Origin: Erwinia sp.
GTDB lineage: Bacteria; Pseudomonadota; Gammaproteobacteria; Enterobacterales; Enterobacteriaceae
Assembly (NCBI GenBank): GCA_003512805.1
Contig: DOOK01000206.1
Coordinates: forward strand, 5,933 to 12,354
DNA: 6,422 bases
Direction: 5' to 3'
This document shows, piece after piece, positions 1 through 6,299 of the stretch; within the stretch, counting starts at the first letter, position 1; every line of letters begins with the position of its first letter. The notes beneath the pieces were generated by a model. The model worked only from the letters and a program-made list of their open reading frames with translations. It did no database searches and was not told where the DNA came from. Both the position numbers and the translations under genes were made by a program.

Positions 1-636
1 TCCGGCAGCCCGTGGACGCTGGCGACCTATATGGTCGAAGGCGGCAGCAGTAAAGCCTTTACCAAACTGAAAAAGATGATGTACGCCGAGCCGGAAACCC
101 TGCACCTGATGCTGGATAAGCTGGCCGACAGCGTGACGCTTTATCTGAATGCCCAGATCCGTGCGGGCGCGCAGTCGGTGATGATTTTCGATACCTGGGG
201 CGGAGTCCTTACCGGGCGCGATTATCTGCAATTCTCTCTGCACTACATGCACAAAATCGTTGATGGCCTGCAGCGTGAAAATGACGGTCGCCGCGTGCCC
301 GTTACGCTGTTTACCAAAGGTGGCGGTCAGTGGCTGGAAGCGATGGCGGAAACCGGCTGCGATGCACTTGGTCTGGACTGGACCATGGATATTGGCGAGG
401 CACGTCGACGCGTCGGTCACAAGGTGGCGCTGCAAGGCAACATGGATCCTTCTATGCTTTATGCCTCTCCTGCCCGAATTGAGCAGGAAGTCGCGGGTAT
501 TCTTCAGAGCTTCGGCAACGGCACGGGCCACGTGTTCAACCTGGGTCACGGCATTCATCAGGATGTCCCACCGGAACACGCGGGTGCTTTTGTGGAGGCC
601 GTCCACAAACTGTCAGGACAGTATCACCAGGATTAA
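1..636 (+). CDS. hemE: Uroporphyrinogen decarboxylase, C-terminal part (5' end outside window)
   Basis: HemE removes the four acetate carboxyl groups of uroporphyrinogen III to give coproporphyrinogen III in heme synthesis; it is a cytosolic, cofactor-free homodimer. The reading frame is open from the first base and ends with TAA at 634-636, giving 211 residues. This fits a family length of about 354, so roughly the first 144 residues (with the N-terminal substrate-binding arginine and aspartate) lie to the left. With that offset, the known substrate-pocket positions are all present: Tyr at residue 10 here (Tyr154 in E. coli numbering), Thr at 65 (209) in the IFDTWGG motif, and His at 183 (327) in [10 protein letters not shown]. 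The first ATG in the window, at 31, is an internal methionine and not the start. nfi begins two bases after the stop, so the two genes are probably co-transcribed. Identification is by recognition of the protein family; nothing looks broken. Confidence 0.97.
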   Translation, partial: SGSPWTLATYMVEGGSSKAFTKLKKMMYAEPETLHLMLDKLADSVTLYLNAQIRAGAQSVMIFDTWGGVLTGRDYLQFSLHYMHKIVDGLQRENDGRRVPVTLFTKGGGQWLEAMAETGCDALGLDWTMDIGEARRRVGHKVALQGNMDPSMLYASPARIEQEVAGILQSFGNGTGHVFNLGHGIHQDVPPEHAGAFVEAVHKLSGQYHQD

Positions 637-638
637 TT

Positions 639-1307
639 ATGGATATACAGGCATTAAAGCAGGAACAGACGACGCGTGCGGCAGAAGTGGTACGCGCCGA
701 TGATTTTGACGTAATGCCGCCACGCTATATCGCCGGGGCGGATGTGGGATTTGAGCAGGGCGGTGAGGTCACGCGCGCCGCGTTGGTGTTGCTGGAATAT
801 CCCTCGCTGAAGCTGATTGAGCATCGCGTCGCGCGGATAGCGACCACCATGCCCTATATTCCCGGTTTTCTCTCGTTTCGTGAATATCCTGCTCTACTGG
901 CCGCCTGGGAGCAGCTGGAGCAAAAACCCGATCTGCTGTTTGTGGATGGTCAGGGCATTGCGCATCCTCGCCGCCTTGGCGTTGCCAGCCATTTTGGCCT
1001 GCTGGTGGATGTGCCGACTATCGGCGTGGCGAAAAGCCGGCTGTGCGGCAAGTTCGAGCCGTTAGGCGACGAGCCGGGTTCCCGGCAGCCGCTGATCGAT
1101 AAGGGCGAGCAGATTGGCTGGGTATTGCGCAGCAAAAAACGCTGCAATCCTCTGTTTATTTCGCCGGGCCACCGCGTCAGCGCCGATACAGCGCTGCACT
1201 GGGTTGAAACCTGCCTGCAGGGCTACCGCTTGCCGGAACCGACGCGCTGGGCCGATGCCGTAGCGTCCAACCGGCCTGCTTTCGCCCGTCTGGGCACTCT
1301 GCTATAA
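639..1307 (+). CDS. nfi: Endonuclease V (deoxyinosine 3'-endonuclease)
   Basis: Endonuclease V cuts the second phosphodiester bond 3' of deoxyinosine, starting repair of deaminated adenine in DNA. The protein has 222 residues against 223 in E. coli and is alignable throughout. Metal-binding and catalytic positions are visible: Asp35 in IAGADVGF, Glu82 in FREYP, Asp103 in FVDGQG, and His178 in SPGHRVS as a likely match to the conserved late histidine. The wedge motif PYIP (72-75), which separates strands at the lesion, is intact. The position after DG in FVDG is Gln, where E. coli has His; this site varies in the family and is probably neutral. The start is supported by AGGA at 629-632, six bases before the ATG, overlapping the end of hemE. 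The last few residues differ from E. coli, as is common at this terminus. Confidence 0.97.
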   Translation: MDIQALKQEQTTRAAEVVRADDFDVMPPRYIAGADVGFEQGGEVTRAALVLLEYPSLKLIEHRVARIATTMPYIPGFLSFREYPALLAAWEQLEQKPDLLFVDGQGIAHPRRLGVASHFGLLVDVPTIGVAKSRLCGKFEPLGDEPGSRQPLIDKGEQIGWVLRSKKRCNPLFISPGHRVSADTALHWVETCLQGYRLPEPTRWADAVASNRPAFARLGTLL

Positions 1308-1309
1308 CG

Positions 1310-1338
1310 GTGTGAGGCGCGGGCTTTTCGGTTACACT
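1310..1338 (+). promoter_or_regulatory. Possible weak sigma70 promoter for yjaG
   Basis: TACACT at 1333-1338 matches the -10 consensus at 4 of 6 positions. With a 17-bp spacer the -35 position reads GTGTGA (1310-1315), only 3 of 6. The -10 lies in the loop of the hairpin at 1317-1349. The yjaG start is about 35 bases downstream, so a short leader would result. This is weak evidence; yjaG could also be read through from nfi. Confidence 0.3.
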
Positions 1339-1359
1339 GCAGCCCGCGCACTTTTGTTT
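1317..1359 (+). terminator. Intrinsic terminator-like hairpin after hemE-nfi
   Basis: A perfect 9-bp GC-rich inverted repeat pairs GCGCGGGCT (1317-1325) with AGCCCGCGC (1341-1349). The loop is 15 nt, and after A1350 the U-rich stretch CTTTTGTTT follows. It starts ten bases after the nfi stop. The stem strength and tail are what a Rho-independent terminator needs; the long loop and the interrupted T run lower the score. Confidence 0.55.
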
Positions 1360-1372
1360 AAGAGATCCCAAC

Positions 1373-1963
1373 ATGTTACGTAATCCGATTCACCTGCGGC
1401 TGGAAAAACTGGAAAGCTGGCAGCACGTTACTTTTATGGCCTGCCTGTGCGAGCGTATGTATCCCAATTACTGGGCATTTTGCCGTCAGACCGGGTTTGG
1501 CGACGGCCAGATCTATCGCCGCATTCTCGATCTGGTCTGGGAAACGCTGCTGGTGAAAGATGCCAAAGTGAATTTTGACTCGCAGCTGGAAAAGTTTGAA
1601 GAGGCCATCCCGGCGGCGGCGGATTACGATCTGTACGGCGTTTACCCTGCTATTGATGCCTGTGTGGCGCTGAGCGAACTGCTGCACTCTCGCTTAAGCG
1701 GTGAAACGCTGGCACATGCGATTGCCGTTAGCGAAGCTTCAATCACGTCTGTTGCCATGCTGGAAATGACTCAGGCTGAACGCGAAATGACCGAGGAAGA
1801 GCTAAAAGCGAATCCCGCGGTCGAAGAAGAATGGGACATCCAGTGGGAGATTTTTCGCCTGCTCAGTGCCTGTGAGGAAAGGGATCCGGAACTGATAAAA
1901 GGACTGCGTTCTGACCTGCGGGAATCAGGGATCAGTAATATCGGTATAAATTTTCAGCAGTAA
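1373..1963 (+). CDS. yjaG: Conserved DUF416 protein YjaG, function unknown
   Basis: The product has 196 residues, the same length as E. coli YjaG, and is closely similar to it from end to end (start MLRNPIHLRLEKLESWQHVT, end SNIGINFQQ). It belongs to the DUF416 family. I know of no established biochemical function and none can be read from motifs here. The protein is acidic and predicted soluble, with no signal peptide or membrane segment and a mostly helical look. Notable conserved blocks are WQHVTFMACLCERMYPNY (about 16-33), GFGDGQIYRRILDLVWE (41-57), and YGVYPAIDACVALSELLHSR (88-107). A Glu-rich stretch (about 135-155) precedes WDIQWEIFRLL. The chosen ATG follows AGAGA at 1361-1365 with 7-nt spacing. 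Its position between nfi and hupA is conserved with E. coli. A possible terminator and a weak promoter lie just upstream, so it may be a unit of its own. Confidence 0.95.
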   Translation: MLRNPIHLRLEKLESWQHVTFMACLCERMYPNYWAFCRQTGFGDGQIYRRILDLVWETLLVKDAKVNFDSQLEKFEEAIPAAADYDLYGVYPAIDACVALSELLHSRLSGETLAHAIAVSEASITSVAMLEMTQAEREMTEEELKANPAVEEEWDIQWEIFRLLSACEERDPELIKGLRSDLRESGISNIGINFQQ

Positions 1964-2008
1964 GGCGATAAAACGTGACTTCAGGCCTGATTTGTAGCGC
2001 CTTAAGGC
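1961..2008. repeat. Cluster of short palindromes upstream of the hupA promoter
   Basis: Two perfect 10-bp palindromes occur 18 bp apart centre to centre: TCAGGCCTGA (1981-1990) and GCCTTAAGGC (1999-2008). In addition TAAGGCG (1961-1967, overlapping the yjaG stop) is the exact inverse of CGCCTTA (1998-2004), so the first palindrome sits in the middle of a larger 44-bp dyad. The last palindrome abuts and overlaps the start of the predicted hupA -35 region. They could be protein-binding sites or an RNA structure at the end of the yjaG message; there is no T run typical of a terminator. No regulator can be assigned. Confidence 0.6.
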
Positions 2009-2038
2009 TTCACATTCGCCCCCAGTCTGGTCTACATT
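2009..2038 (+). promoter_or_regulatory. Predicted sigma70 promoter of hupA
   Basis: TTCACA (2009-2014) matches the -35 consensus at 5 of 6, and TACATT (2033-2038) matches the -10 at 4 of 6, with an 18-bp spacer. Transcription would begin near 2045, leaving a leader of about 107 nt before the hupA ATG. It is the best promoter-like pair in the 188-bp gap between yjaG and hupA. In E. coli, hupA expression is reported to respond to Fis and CRP; I could not place a convincing site for either here. Confidence 0.6.
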
Positions 2039-2044
2039 TGTGGG

Positions 2045-2151
2045 GCTGAAAAAAGTGGCTATCGGTGCGTGTATGCAGGAGAGTGCCAGAAACTGGTTTT
2101 TCCCTCGCACTCGATGCTTAGCAAGCGATAAATACACTGTAAGGATAACTT
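2045..2151 (+). other. hupA 5' untranslated leader (predicted)
   Basis: If the promoter at 2009-2038 is right, this stretch is transcribed but not part of hupA. It contains an inverted repeat GAGTGC (2081-2086) / GCACTC (2107-2112) enclosing a small CAG-AAA-CTG hairpin (2087-2095), so the leader can fold into a stem. A Shine-Dalgarno-like AGGAG (2077-2081) has no start codon at a usable distance. The functional ribosome site is AAGGA at 2141-2145, six bases before the ATG, outside the stem. Confidence 0.45.
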
Positions 2152-2424
2152 ATGAACAAGACTCAACTGATTGATGTAATTGCGGACAAAGCGGACCTGT
2201 CTAAGACCCAGGCTAAAGCTGCACTGGAATCCACTCTGGCTGCGATTACTGAGTCTCTGAAAGAAGGTGATGCTGTACAACTGGTTGGTTTTGGTACTTT
2301 CAAAGTTAACCACCGTGCTGAGCGTACTGGCCGCAACCCGCAGACCGGCAACGAAATCAAAATTGCAGCTGCAAACGTACCGGCATTCGTTTCTGGTAAA
2401 GCTCTGAAAGACGCTGTTAAATAA
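2152..2424 (+). CDS. hupA: DNA-binding protein HU-alpha
   Basis: HU is the abundant small nucleoid protein that bends and constrains DNA without strong sequence preference; HU-alpha forms homodimers or heterodimers with HU-beta (hupB). The 90 residues differ from E. coli HupA at only a few positions (such as ADKAD for AEKAE near residue 12, and NE for KE near residue 67). The helical dimerisation part spans about 1-45. The DNA-binding arm is intact, with the signature GFGTFKV near 46-52 and RTGRNPQTG at about 58-66, including the proline that intercalates at DNA kinks. Codon use is strongly biased to common codons (CTG, GGT, CGT, GCT, AAA), unlike its neighbours, which fits very high expression. 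AAGGA at 2141-2145 sets the start. It has its own promoter and a compact terminator. The alpha rather than beta assignment rests on the sequence and on the yjaG/yjaH context. Confidence 0.98.
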   Translation: MNKTQLIDVIADKADLSKTQAKAALESTLAAITESLKEGDAVQLVGFGTFKVNHRAERTGRNPQTGNEIKIAAANVPAFVSGKALKDAVK

Positions 2425-2445
2425 TCGACAGTGAAAAGTTTTAAA

Positions 2446-2470
2446 CAGGGGGGCGTTAAGCCCCTTTTGT
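2446..2470 (+). terminator. Intrinsic terminator after hupA
   Basis: The stem GGGGC (2450-2454) pairs with GCCCC (2460-2464) around the 5-nt loop GTTAA. It is extended by G-U and A-U pairs into the flanks and followed at once by TTTTGTT (2465-2471). It lies 25 nt after the hupA stop. This is a standard Rho-independent layout. yjaH begins only 34 nt after it on the same strand. Confidence 0.85.
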
Positions 2471-2494
2471 TAAGGCTTTTTAGCTGTTTCTCCC

Positions 2495-2498
2495 AGGA
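2495..2498 (+). promoter_or_regulatory. Ribosome binding site selecting the GTG start of yjaH
   Basis: AGGA is six bases upstream of the GTG at 2505. An in-frame TAG at 2481-2483 excludes any earlier ATG, and the GTG is followed at once by a lipoprotein signal peptide, so the GTG is the best start. Confidence 0.75.
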
Positions 2499-2504
2499 CA
2501 GCTT

Positions 2505-3155
2505 GTGAACTTTTTCTCCCGCTCCCTTTTGCCGCTCCTGCTGCTGTTAGCAGGCTGTAGCTCGCCGCCACCTGATTTTACCGCTAGCGGCTATCTGGCC
2601 GATCGCGGCACTGTGCGTATCTGGCGCAAAACGCATGCTTCCCAGTCAACCCATTTGCAGACGGTCTACACCCCTTTCACCGAGCCGGTAACGGAAACCA
2701 CCGATTATCAATGGCAACAGGGCAAACTCATTTCTGTTGAACGCCAAACCGTGGGTGCGCATCCTGAAAGCGTGACGCTGAGGTTTGATCAACGCGGACG
2801 CCTGAGTTTTATGCAGCGTCAGCTGGCACAGCGGCGAGAAGCGCTGACGGCCGATGCGATCGCGCTTTATCAGTTTGAAGCCGGACGTATGCTAACGATT
2901 AGCGATGATTTGTTACGAGGACGCGTAAGGCTGATTCAGGGGGTATGGACGCCTTCCGGCGTAGTCAGGCTGTGTGAAGGCGGTAAAGCCTCGCCTGGTT
3001 TTGACAGCAATGCCGTGCATTATATTACCCAACATCAACAGGGCTCAGATAAACCGCTCAGTATTGCCTGGCTGGAAGCGCCTGGCGGCACGCAGCTGCT
3101 GCTGGCCACGCCGGAAGACCTTTGTCGGCAGCAGCCCCAGGAAGAGAGCTTTTAG
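2505..3155 (+). CDS. yjaH: Predicted outer-membrane lipoprotein YjaH (DUF1481)
   Basis: This is a 216-residue lipoprotein of the YjaH/DUF1481 type; its function is not established. The N-terminus is a clear type II signal peptide: Arg6, hydrophobic core LLPLLLLL (8-15), lipobox LAGC with the lipidated Cys at 18. The residue after that Cys is Ser, not Asp, which by the Lol sorting rule predicts the outer membrane. Cys157 and Cys207 in the mature part could form a periplasmic disulfide. The rest looks soluble, with beta-rich repeats such as SVTLRFDQRGRLSF (89-102). It translates from GTG. No promoter of its own is evident between the hupA terminator and the start, so it is probably expressed by read-through from hupA. 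The identity rests on position (directly after hupA, as in E. coli) and general form more than on remembered sequence identity. The E. coli protein is slightly longer, by about 15 residues. Confidence 0.85.
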   Translation: MNFFSRSLLPLLLLLAGCSSPPPDFTASGYLADRGTVRIWRKTHASQSTHLQTVYTPFTEPVTETTDYQWQQGKLISVERQTVGAHPESVTLRFDQRGRLSFMQRQLAQRREALTADAIALYQFEAGRMLTISDDLLRGRVRLIQGVWTPSGVVRLCEGGKASPGFDSNAVHYITQHQQGSDKPLSIAWLEAPGGTQLLLATPEDLCRQQPQEESF

Positions 3156-3183
3156 GCGCCTTATCGGGTTCTGTCACCTTATT

Positions 3184-3216
3184 GGAACAAAAGGGGACAA
3201 GCGACGTCATCCCCTT
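3184..3216 (-). terminator. Intrinsic terminator of the purHD operon
   Basis: Read on the minus strand, AAGGGGA (3216-3210) pairs with TCCCCTT (3197-3191) across a 12-nt loop, and is followed by TTGTTCC, so the run after the GC stem is TTTTGTT. It begins 9 nt after the purD stop. On the plus strand the same hairpin is followed by CAACCC, without a U tract, so it is unlikely to stop yjaH transcripts efficiently, though it could cap their 3' ends after trimming. Confidence 0.75.
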
Positions 3217-3225
3217 CAACCCGTC

Positions 3226-4506
3226 TTATTTACGCCCGATAGCGCGGTAGCCGATATCGGTGCGGCAGAAGCTGCCGTGCCAGGAAATGTGCTTAGCCAG
3301 TTCGTAAGCGTGTTGCTGAGCCGCCGCGACATCTTCACCCAGCGCGGTGACGCACAGCACACGCCCGCCGTTAGTCACCACCAGATCGTCCTGCATTTTG
3401 GTTCCGGCGTGGAACACCTTGCCGTCCGGTGACGCTTCCAACGGTAGACCGTGGATCGGGTCACCGGTGGCGTAATCGCCGGGATAACCGCCCGCCGCCA
3501 GCACTACGCCCAGCGAAGGACGGGGATCCCACACGGAATCTTTGGTATCCAGCTTGCCATCAACGGCCGCCAGGCAAAGATCGACCAGATCGGACTGCAG
3601 GCGCAGCATGATCGGCTGCGTTTCAGGATCGCCAAAGCGGCAGTTAAATTCGATGACTTTTGGCTGACCGCTTTTATCAATCATCAGACCGGCGTACAGA
3701 AAGCCGGTGTAAACGTTGCCTTCTGCCGCCATGCCACGGACGGTTGGCCAAATGACTTCATCCATGACGCGCTGGTGGATTTCATCGGTCACCACTGGCG
3801 CAGGGGAATAGGCCCCCATGCCGCCTGTATTCGGGCCGGTATCGCCATTGCCGACGCGTTTATGATCCTGACTGGTCGCCATCGGCAGCACGTTCGTACC
3901 ATCAACCATCACGATAAAGCTGGCTTCCTCGCCATCCAGGAACTCCTCCACCACGATGCGATGTCCGGCATCACCAAAAGCGTTTCCGGCCAGCATATCT
4001 TTAATGGCGGCTTCCGCCTCTTCCAGCGTCATCGCGACGATCACGCCTTTGCCCGCCGCCAGGCCGTCTGCCTTAATCACAATCGGCGCGCCTTTGCTGC
4101 GCGTATAGGCCAGCGCGGCCTCTACGTCCGTGAAGTTCTGATATTCCGCCGAGGGAATGTTATGGCGGGCCAGAAAATCCTTGGTGAAAGCTTTCGATCC
4201 TTCCAGCTGGGCGGCGGCCTGAGTAGGGCCGAAGATTTTCAGCCCGGCAGCACGGAAAGCATCCACCACGCCGATGACCAACGGCGCTTCCGGCCCAACG
4301 ATAGTCAGGTCGATGCGCTCACTTTTGGCAAAATCCAGCAGCGCAGGGATATCGGTCGCGCTAATAGCGACGTTTTGCAGCGCAGGTTCCAGCGCGGTGC
4401 CTGCGTTGCCGGGGGCGACGAACACGGTTTCTGCCAGAGGCGACAGGGAAGCTTTCCACGCCAGCGCGTGCTCACGGCCGCCATTACCAATCACTAAAAT
4501 TTTCAT
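3226..4506 (-). CDS. purD: Phosphoribosylamine-glycine ligase (GAR synthetase)
   Basis: PurD joins glycine to 5-phosphoribosylamine with ATP, making glycinamide ribonucleotide, the second step of de novo purine synthesis. The protein has 426 residues against 429 in E. coli; the difference is mainly at the C-terminus. Features visible: N-domain with GNGGREHAL (7-15), PGNAGT (33-38) and GPEAPL (71-76); ATP-grasp part with ADGLAAGKGV (146-155) and EEFLDGEEAS (187-196); DHKRVGNGDTGPNTGGMGAY (214-233); metal-binding Glu286 and Asn288 in VIEFNCRFGDPETQP (284-298). The C-domain keeps LAAGGYPGDY (337-346) and the FHAGTK loop (365-370). AAGGA on the minus strand at 4518-4514 lies 7 nt before the ATG. 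The purH stop is 13 nt upstream, so the two form an operon as in E. coli, and PurR regulation would reach purD through the purH promoter. Confidence 0.98.
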   Translation of the reverse strand: MKILVIGNGGREHALAWKASLSPLAETVFVAPGNAGTALEPALQNVAISATDIPALLDFAKSERIDLTIVGPEAPLVIGVVDAFRAAGLKIFGPTQAAAQLEGSKAFTKDFLARHNIPSAEYQNFTDVEAALAYTRSKGAPIVIKADGLAAGKGVIVAMTLEEAEAAIKDMLAGNAFGDAGHRIVVEEFLDGEEASFIVMVDGTNVLPMATSQDHKRVGNGDTGPNTGGMGAYSPAPVVTDEIHQRVMDEVIWPTVRGMAAEGNVYTGFLYAGLMIDKSGQPKVIEFNCRFGDPETQPIMLRLQSDLVDLCLAAVDGKLDTKDSVWDPRPSLGVVLAAGGYPGDYATGDPIHGLPLEASPDGKVFHAGTKMQDDLVVTNGGRVLCVTALGEDVAAAQQHAYELAKHISWHGSFCRTDIGYRAIGRK

Positions 4507-4519
4507 TGTCGTTTCCTTA

Positions 4520-6109
4520 TTAATGACGGAAGTGGCGCATGTTGGTGAAAATCATGGCAATACCGTGTTCGTCAGCGGCGGCAATCACTTCTTCATCGCG
4601 AATTGATCCGCCTGGCTGGATGACGCAGCTGACACCGGCAGCGGCGGCCGCATCAATGCCGTCCCGAAACGGGAAGAAAGCGTCAGATGCCAGCGCGCAG
4701 CCTTCCACAATCAGCCCTTCGTCTTTTGCTTTGATACCGGCAATTTTAGCGGAGTAAACACGGCTCATCTGACCTGCGCCAATCCCGACAGTCATGTTAT
4801 CGCGCGCATACACGATGGCATTAGACTTCACAAATTTAGCGACCTTCCAGCAGAACAACGCATCCCGCAGCTCCTGTTCGGTAGGCTGGCGTTTGGTCAC
4901 CACGCGCAGCTGGCTTTCTTCAACCATGCCCAGATCGCGATCCTGTACCAGTAAGCCGCCGTTTACACGTTTGAAATCCAGCCCGGCCTGACGCTGTTGC
5001 CACTGGCCGCAAATCAGCACGCGAACGTTCTGTTTAGCTGACGTTACCTGCAGCGCGGCTTCACTGGCGGAGGGTGCAATGATCACTTCGACGAACTGAC
5101 GGCTGATAATTGCCTGAGCGGTCGCTTCATCAAGCTCGCGGTTAAAGGCGATAATGCCACCGAAAGCAGAGGTAGGATCGGTCTTGTAGGCCAGCTCATA
5201 AGCGCCCAGGGCAGAATCGCTAACCGCTACGCCGCAAGGGTTGGCGTGTTTGACAATCACGCAGGCCGGTTCGCTGAATTCTTTAACGCATTCCAGGGCT
5301 GCATCCGTATCCGCAATATTGTTATAAGAGAGCGCTTTGCCCTGAACCTGCTGCGCCGTGGCGACCGAAGCTTCAGAAACGTGCTCTTCTATATAGAAGG
5401 CGGCATCCTGATGGCTGTTCTCACCGTAACGCATATCCTGCTTCTTAATGAAGTTCAGATTCAGCGTGCGCGGGAAGCGACCGGCCGGCTCGCCAGTTTC
5501 GCCATGATAGGCCGGTACCAGGCGACCAAAGTAGTTAGCGATCATACTGTCGTAGGCGGCAGTGTGTTCGAAAGCCTTAATGGCCAAATCAAAGCGGGTG
5601 GCCAGCTGCAGTGAGTTACCGTTAGCATCCATCTCGGCTATCACGGCGTCGTAGTCGCTGCTCTTCACCACAATAGCCACGTCTTTATGGTTCTTGGCCG
5701 CAGAGCGCACCATTGTCGGGCCGCCAATATCAATGTTTTCTACAGCGTCTTCTAACGAGCAGCCTTCACGCGCTACGGTCTGTGCAAAGGGATAAAGGTT
5801 AACAACGACCATATCGATAGGGGCAATAGCGTGTTCCTGCATAATAGCGTCGTCCTGACCGCGGCGGCCCAGGATACCGCCATGAACTTTAGGATGCAGA
5901 GTTTTGACGCGTCCATCCATCATTTCCGGGAAACCGGTGTAGTCAGAGACTTCGGTAACGGGCAGACCGGCTTCCGCCAACAGGCGGGCAGTGCCACCAG
6001 TGGAAAGCAGCTCCACGCCACGCGCTGAAAGCGCCTGTGCAAATTCGAGGATACCGGCTTTATCGGACACGCTGAGCAGAGCGCGACGTACAGGACGAGG
6101 TTGTTGCAT
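4520..6109 (-). CDS. purH: Bifunctional AICAR formyltransferase / IMP cyclohydrolase
   Basis: PurH carries out the last two steps of IMP synthesis: formylation of AICAR with 10-formyltetrahydrofolate, then ring closure. At 529 residues it equals the E. coli length. The N-terminal MGS-like cyclohydrolase domain (about 1-200) shows SVSDKAG (13-19), STGGT (36-40), and [14 protein letters not shown] (65-78). The C-terminal transformylase domain (about 200-529) shows MRYGENSHQ (226-234), the catalytic Lys-His pair at 287-288 in [14 protein letters not shown] (313-318), SNAIV (429-433), FFPFRDGID (478-486) and QPGGSIRD (498-505). The ATG is chosen because it gives the family N-terminus and follows AAGGGA (minus strand, 6124-6119) with 9-nt spacing. 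It is the first gene of purHD and faces away from an rRNA promoter, as at E. coli rrnE. Confidence 0.98.
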   Translation of the reverse strand: MQQPRPVRRALLSVSDKAGILEFAQALSARGVELLSTGGTARLLAEAGLPVTEVSDYTGFPEMMDGRVKTLHPKVHGGILGRRGQDDAIMQEHAIAPIDMVVVNLYPFAQTVAREGCSLEDAVENIDIGGPTMVRSAAKNHKDVAIVVKSSDYDAVIAEMDANGNSLQLATRFDLAIKAFEHTAAYDSMIANYFGRLVPAYHGETGEPAGRFPRTLNLNFIKKQDMRYGENSHQDAAFYIEEHVSEASVATAQQVQGKALSYNNIADTDAALECVKEFSEPACVIVKHANPCGVAVSDSALGAYELAYKTDPTSAFGGIIAFNRELDEATAQAIISRQFVEVIIAPSASEAALQVTSAKQNVRVLICGQWQQRQAGLDFKRVNGGLLVQDRDLGMVEESQLRVVTKRQPTEQELRDALFCWKVAKFVKSNAIVYARDNMTVGIGAGQMSRVYSAKIAGIKAKDEGLIVEGCALASDAFFPFRDGIDAAAAAGVSCVIQPGGSIRDEEVIAAADEHGIAMIFTNMRHFRH

Positions 6110-6180
6110 GAGGTTTTATCCCTTGGCTTTGGTTCGCATAGATAAGAGCGTTACATCAATCTTAGCTTTTTCTTCCTTTT

Positions 6181-6208
6181 ATAAAGAAAGAAGCCCTGAA
6201 GATTCAGG
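6181..6208 (-). terminator. Weak terminator-like hairpin inside the purH leader
   Basis: On the minus strand CCTGA (6208-6204) pairs with TCAGG (6199-6195) around a 4-nt loop, followed by GCTTCTTTCTTTAT, which is U-rich but broken by C. It lies about 85 nt before the purH ATG and inside the predicted transcript. The stem has only five or six pairs, so termination would be inefficient; it could act as an attenuator or be a chance structure. Confidence 0.35.
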
Positions 6209-6212
6209 TAAC

Positions 6213-6228
6213 GCCCCCAAATGGGGGC
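6213..6228. other. Strong GC hairpin at the 5' end of the purH transcript
   Basis: GCCCCC (6213-6218) and GGGGGC (6223-6228) form a perfect 6-bp stem with a 4-nt loop. On the minus strand it would lie within the first 30 nt of the purHD message, where it may protect the 5' end. On the plus strand a run of five T follows after six more bases, too far for a convincing terminator. A second GCCCC on the minus strand at 6245-6241 could pair with the same GGGGC arm. Confidence 0.6.
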
Positions 6229-6245
6229 CGGGATTTTTCCGGGGC

Positions 6246-6251
6246 ATTGTA
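6246..6251 (-). promoter_or_regulatory. -10 element of the purHD promoter
   Basis: The minus strand reads TACAAT, a 5 of 6 match to the -10 consensus. The start point would be near 6239, giving a leader of about 130 nt. At 16- to 18-bp spacing the -35 candidates (AGCGTT, GAGCGT, CGAGCG) are poor matches. The adjoining PurR operator supports this as the real promoter. Confidence 0.7.
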
Positions 6252-6267
6252 GCGAAAACGTTTGCGT
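6252..6267. promoter_or_regulatory. PurR operator (pur box) of purHD
   Basis: GCGAAAACGTTTGCGT matches the 16-bp PurR consensus ACGCAAACGTTTGCGT at 14 positions, with the central AAACGTTT complete. It abuts the -10 on its upstream side, so PurR with its corepressor hypoxanthine or guanine would block RNA polymerase. purHD is a known PurR target in E. coli. The box is about 110 bp from the -35 of the rRNA promoter. Confidence 0.9.
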
Positions 6268-6299
6268 AACGCTCGCCTAAATTTGATTGAGCCGATCAA

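Noticed and set aside
260..703. 147-codon plus-strand frame overlapping hemE and nfi
   Set aside because: It overlaps two firmly identified genes in another frame, and its product is Cys/Trp/Arg-rich without family resemblance.
945..956. Gln after the catalytic Asp-Gly in endonuclease V (FVDGQG) where E. coli has His
   Set aside because: The metal-binding Asp103, Asp35 and Glu82 are intact, and this position varies among family members, so loss of activity is not indicated.
1972..1993. CRP-like site GTGA-N-TGAT upstream of hupA
   Set aside because: The left half resembles TGTGA, but the right half does not match TCACA at the required 6-bp spacing.
3154..3161. AGGCGCCT palindrome at the yjaH stop as a yjaH terminator
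   Set aside because: With no loop and no T run following, it cannot form a terminator hairpin.
2974..3432. 152-codon plus-strand frame across the yjaH end and the purD 3' end
   Set aside because: It overlaps yjaH in another frame and purD on the other strand, and it runs through the purHD terminator; composition is not protein-like.
3451..4497. 348-codon open frame on the plus strand across purD
   Set aside because: It is the exact antisense of the well-supported purD. Its product is rich in Arg, His and Gln with no recognisable domain, typical of the antisense frame of a GC-rich gene, and it has no upstream ribosome site in a plausible context.
6116..6139. Seven-codon minus-strand frame MRTKAKG ending inside the purH ribosome site
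   Set aside because: The stop is placed suggestively at the purH Shine-Dalgarno, but there is no ribosome site before its ATG, and a frame this short is expected by chance.
5991..6269. 92-codon plus-strand frame spanning the purH start and its control region
   Set aside because: It covers the PurR box, promoter and leader of purH, and its product has no recognisable family. It is a chance frame.
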